In this document: in pieces, positions 60,421-64,000 of the stretch
Numbering within the stretch: the stretch's first letter is position 1
Layout: each line of letters opens with the position of its first letter
Assembly (NCBI GenBank): GCA_027924585.1
Contig: BSBM01000140.1
Span: forward strand, 6,836,001 to 6,900,000
Direction: 5' to 3'
Origin: Larix kaempferi
Lineage: Eukaryota; Streptophyta; Pinopsida; Pinales; Pinaceae
Length of the DNA: 64,000 nucleotides
Position numbers and translations under genes: made by a program
The notes under the pieces: model-generated
The model's input: the letters and a program-made list of their open reading frames with translations, nothing else
What the model was told of the DNA's origin: nothing
Databases searched by the model: none

Positions 60421-61140
60421 TTTTCATTAGTTTTATATTATTATTCTACTCATGGGTAGTAGATAGATCAGAATGTTTAAAGTTAACTGTAATTTGTCTC
60501 TTTGTAGTTTACATCTCTTTGTTGAAGTTAGATTAGATTTACTTCCATTTTTTTTTTGCTATTACATTGGAAAGCCATTACGATACATTCACTCCAATTC
60601 CTATTACATGGGAATAGATGTTTTTCTTGAATTAAGTTGTTGAAATTATTTAACAGTTTGTAATTTGCTTTGATTAACATAGCTTTCTGCTTATGTAATT
60701 TATCATCGAATTAATCCATTTCATAGATAGGTCTCTAATTTATTTATAGTTGTTTTCTAATTCCTAGGATAGAATCTAAAATTGCATAGTTTCCATTTTT
60801 GTAGTTCATAGTTTGCTTTTCAATCAGTTTCCATTATTCAATTTTAAGATAGAGTAGTATGATTTGATACTATTCTAGTTTATTTGTTTAACTAAGTTTA
60901 ATTTAGTTCTTTTTATTGTTTTTCTGAAGTTTGACTCGATTTTTCATTTTGAAAGATCTTTCGATCTTTTCTTTATTAAATATTTTTAAGGTCTGACAAG
61001 CCGAAAATCTTAGGTGCCATTCTACCTTAGCATATACTTTGCCTCAACTATAAGATTACCAACCAGGGTCGATAATTAAATATTAGGTTTTTTCTTTGAG
61101 ATAGCTCACACACCCAACAGTATGGCCATCTCTCGACCTT

Positions 61141-61706
61141 CTGAATCCGCACTGTAGAATGTGGAAGTCGGGGGTGCATTTCTGCAACACCGAGAATTTT
61201 GGCCTCCCAAATTTCCAAATCCCACATCGCAGATGTAGAATGCAGAAGTCGAGGACACGTTTTTTAGGCGTGGTGAACGTGGTGTTCTGAATTCCAACTA
61301 CCGCATCGCGGATGCAAAGTGCGGAAGTCAGAGGTGGATTTTTTCGTCTAAATGGTGGAGTTGGCGTTCCGACTTTTCGACTCCCGCATCGTGGATGCAG
61401 AATGTGGAAGTCAAGGGGGCCTCTTCGTCGAAACGGTGGAGTGGGTGCTCTTACCTTTCGACTTCTGATTCTTAGATGTGGAGTGTGGAAATCAGAGCCA
61501 GGTTTTTGTCGAAATGGTGAATTGGTGTTCTCATTTTCCGACTCCTGCGTCGCGGATGTGGAGTGTGGAAGTCGGGGGTATAAATTATTGAAGTTGTATA
61601 TTGGGCGCTCTGGCTTTCTGACTCCCGTGCTGCAGAATGCAGAATTTGGAGTTGTATTTTCTTCGACGTTGTGATTGAGCATTTAGCCTTTCCAAATTCC
61701 GACTAC
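61141..61706. repeat. 81-bp minisatellite, seven copies
   Basis: Unit starts near 61147, 61222, 61301, 61383, 61464, 61544 and 61622. Each has GACTCCCGCATCGCGGATG-like, then AGTGTGGAAGTCGGGG and a TCGAAATGGTGGAGTTGG-type arm. Copies are 10-30% diverged by eye. The period of about 81 bp keeps a minus-strand frame open for 199 codons, an expected by-product. GC-rich and CpG-rich compared with its surroundings. Confidence 0.85.
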
Positions 61707-61858
61707 GGCTGTAGATTGTTGCTTTCGGATTGCGGACCAAAGATAATTGCGACTGTCTAAAAATATTAAAGTTGCGGATAAGTTTTGAATAAAAAAAATG
61801 TATCAGGTTGTCTCCCATCGCATCTGAAAGGAACCAAGGCAACCAGGGACATGAAAAA

Positions 61859-61871
61859 TGGTATCAAATCC
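61859..61871 (+). promoter_or_regulatory. Possible primer-binding site of the downstream gypsy element
   Basis: TGGTATCAAATCC resembles the initiator-tRNA-Met complement TGGTATCAGAGCC at 11 of 13 bases and lies about 260 bp before the first plausible gag Met. No LTR end was confirmed upstream. Confidence 0.35.
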
Positions 61872-62126
61872 CAAGTTATAGCACTGGGGCTGCTTGGGCC
61901 GAGGCATGAATGCGTTTACAGGAAGAAGAATTCTCACTGCAGGGATTTGATAAACATTAATTAGTATTGTTGTTTTACGAATGAGTAGTTTCCATATTTG
62001 TATGGATATTTTATGTTGCATATGCATTCTTATGATGTATGATAAATGTATCTGTAATGCATAGTGTTGGAAGTTGTTAATAGTTGAATCATACAACAAA
62101 GACAACATACAGGGAAAGCAAGGAAA

Positions 62127-64000
62127 TGGTGACCATAAACGATGCCCATGATGCTTATGAGCATGAGGAATATATTCTGGGAGAGAATGTGCAAGAAGCA
62201 CATACTTAAATAGAATCCAATGGGAGAAGGAATCAAATAACTCCATGGAACTTATTTGAAGCCATAGTGAGCTTCAATGAGAGATTTATGAAGGATCAGG
62301 AAGAGCAACACCAACTCAATGTCTCCATCTTCCAGAGCCTCACTGATATGCATTAGCAGATAAGTATTGGGTCTAACCCAAGCAATGTGGGAAGAGAAGG
62401 AAGAGATGCAGGTAGTCTCTCTAGAGGTCGTTCTAGGAAGAGGACTCCAAGCCCTAGAAGCAGTTCTGTGGGAAAAAATCATAGAACACCCTATCCAAGA
62501 TCTCTTTCCAGCAGGTCATGTGACTTTAGAGACTCTCAGAGAAGTCTGAGGCATACTTCCAACAAGTTTGAAGGAATAAATAAATTCAGAGGGATATCGC
62601 ATGGAGAATTTAGTAAGGAAAGGCCTCCCACATTTGATGTAGAAAGTAAGACTGGAAAAGCGACAGACGCATGGCTTCTTGGAATGAAGAAGTATTCCAG
62701 AATGTATGATTATTCAAAAAATGAAAAGGCCATAGTTTCCATTTACAATCTAAATGGTAGAGCTTCAATTTGGTGGGAACACCTCATACAAGTGAATAAG
62801 ATTGGTGAAAAGAGGATTAGGTGGGAGCAGTTTATGATAGGAGAAGTTCCTATTAGTTGGGTATTATAATAACATAAGGAAATAGTTCAATGAACTTAGG
62901 TTGGGACAAAATTCTATGGAAGAACATGTCCACAAGTTTTTGTAACTTTTGAGGTATGTGGATTACATGAAGGATGAAAAGGTAAAGATCCAATGTTTCC
63001 TTGGTAATCTACCTCAAAATTTCAGAGATAGGACTGAGTTTGTCAATCCACCAAGTCTGGATGAAGCCATTAGGATGGAAATGAATTGCTATGAGAAGAG
63101 GAAGGCAAAATCAAAGGTCCATCCAGCATGGAAAGGAAAGCCAAATGGGATGTTTGAACAAAGGAAAAGTTGATTCAAGCCACCATTCAAAAATCAGCCA
63201 AGGAATTTTCACAGGGCCAGCAAGTAAGAAGTGGAAACAAACTAGCAGTAGCATCAAAAAGAACATCAAAAGGGCCAATTCAATGTTGGGGATGTGGAGG
63301 AAACAATGTGCTTAGAGAATTCCCACATCGGATGGAGAATCCAATAAGTTTGCACAACTTAGAAGGAGAAGCTACAGTGGTTTATATGTCAAGGGAAGCA
63401 CCTCGAAACTATGCAACATTGGATAATCATCAGGGAGACTATCAGTCGGCAGTGGTGGAAGTTGAAGGTAAGAATGCTAAGCAAACTATTTCTATTTTGA
63501 TTGAACCAGGATCTACTCATAGTTATGTGTCTCCTAAGGTGTTTGAAGGTTTTTATCTTAGTCAATTAAAGCATAGTAAGTCTTGGCTAGTTCAATTAGC
63601 CATAGGGACCAAGATAAAGGTGAGTGAAGTAGTGATGGAGTGCCCCATAGAATTGAATGGAATCCTCACAAAAGAAAATTTAAATGTACTACCATTAGGA
63701 TCTAATGATGCCCTAATAGGTATGGACTAGTTGGAAAGACATAGAGCCAAGATAGATCGCTATGAGAATGTGCTTGAATGCATCGATGGAGAGGGAAGAA
63801 CAAGGCTGGTAAGAGGAATTCCCAAGCAAGTTTCAGTAAGTCATATTTCAGCACTGCAGTTGAAAATGTTTTATAAGAAGGGTTTCCAATTATATGTAGT
63901 CCACATATCAGATTCATCAGAGGAAAAAGGGACCAAGGATACAATATTTTCTTCTATTGCATTATTTTAAGGATGTATTTCTAGATGAAGTGTCAGTACT
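62127..64000 (+). pseudogene. Ty3/gypsy gag and protease, 5' part of an element running off the window
   Basis: A first Met at 62127 and an overlapping frame (LFEAIVSFNERFMKDQEE) open gag. An Arg/Ser-rich stretch (SLSRGRSRKRTPSPRSSS) follows. The capsid region reads RPPTFDVESKTGKATDAW, MYDYSKNEKAIVSIYNLNG and ASIWWEHLIQ, then, after a frameshift near 62870, RLGQNSMEEHVHKFL, KVKIQCFLGNLPQNFRD. The zinc knuckle near 63276 is degenerate (CWGCGGNNVLREFPHR). The protease motif reads LIEPGSTHSYV, so the catalytic Asp of DSG is lost, and it ends with ALIGMD plus a TAG at 63728. Frame changes again near 63965 before FKDVF. It is a different gypsy lineage from element E. Confidence 0.8.

Larger units (their letters stand above)
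58196..61119 (+). repeat. Probable solo LTR of the element E family (2.9 kb)
   Basis: Starts TGTCGGTGTCC, ends CACACCCAACA, and aligns along its length with 7820-10638 in the same orientation. No PPT precedes it (GGGGTAGT) and no clear primer-binding site follows (GTATGGCC). Flanks GTAGT and GTATG agree at three of five bases, so a decayed TSD is possible but not shown. It is most simply a solo LTR left by LTR-LTR recombination. Confidence 0.75.

Noticed and set aside
58196-61119. 5' LTR of the gypsy element at 62127
   Set aside because: No primer-binding site follows the LTR end, 1 kb of minisatellite and other DNA intervenes, and the gag-protease type differs from that of the LTR's family (element E).
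61083-61682. 199-codon minus-strand ORF
   Set aside because: Produced by an 81-bp minisatellite whose period is a multiple of three; composition is repetitive and no start or domain is convincing.

Overview
This is plant nuclear DNA made almost entirely of retrotransposons and broken genes. I see no bacterial-type operon, CRISPR array, defence island or virus genome. The organism is a seed plant. A conifer or other gymnosperm seems likely because of the deep nesting, LTRs up to 2.9 kb, long AT-rich spacers, and a PPR relic whose N-terminus resembles conifer PPR proteins. That placement is inference.

Layout. 1-10638: 3' part of an Athila/Tat-like Ty3/gypsy element on the + strand: gag tail/protease, reverse transcriptase (RT), RNase H, integrase, a long spacer, an extra ORF in the env-like position, a polypurine tract (PPT) and a 2.8-kb 3' LTR. 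10639-20690: low-gene host DNA with a truncated SWEET sugar-transporter gene, a PPR pseudogene and an eroded gypsy integrase relic. 20690-23870: a 3.2-kb array of short GTCAACC repeats. 23877-26028: a minus-strand gypsy element collapsed by an internal deletion. 26032-26547: an unidentified 171-aa ORF. 27229-32949: a minus-strand Ty1/copia element (A) without its 3' LTR. 32950-33376: a RING-H2 gene fragment.

33377-52747 is the best-resolved part: three copia elements, one inside another, each with terminal TG and an exact 5-bp target-site duplication (TSD). D (TSD ATTCA) holds C in its 3' LTR (TSD GTTCA). C holds B in its gag gene (TSD AAAGG). LTR divergence falls from D to C to B, as nesting order requires. 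C keeps all catalytic motifs with few lesions. B is a young non-autonomous relative of A that lacks the RT core. 52753-58195 holds TA and TTTACTTTTTACTTTG repeats, a decayed L1-type LINE and unassigned DNA. 58196-61119 is a probable solo LTR of the same family as the LTR at 7820-10638. 61141-61706 is an 81-bp minisatellite. From about 62127 to the end lies the gag-protease part of another Ty3/gypsy element.

How the parts relate. Nothing here is a working host pathway: SWEET, PPR and RING are all truncated. The functional logic is that of retroelements. A-type elements could supply proteins in trans to B. The Athila-like element carries an extra ORF bracketed by two related PPT contexts, which suggests modular acquisition. 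The most unusual non-element sequence is the GTCAACC array, which is packed with W-box cores at 10-bp spacing and broken by palindromic orientation switches.
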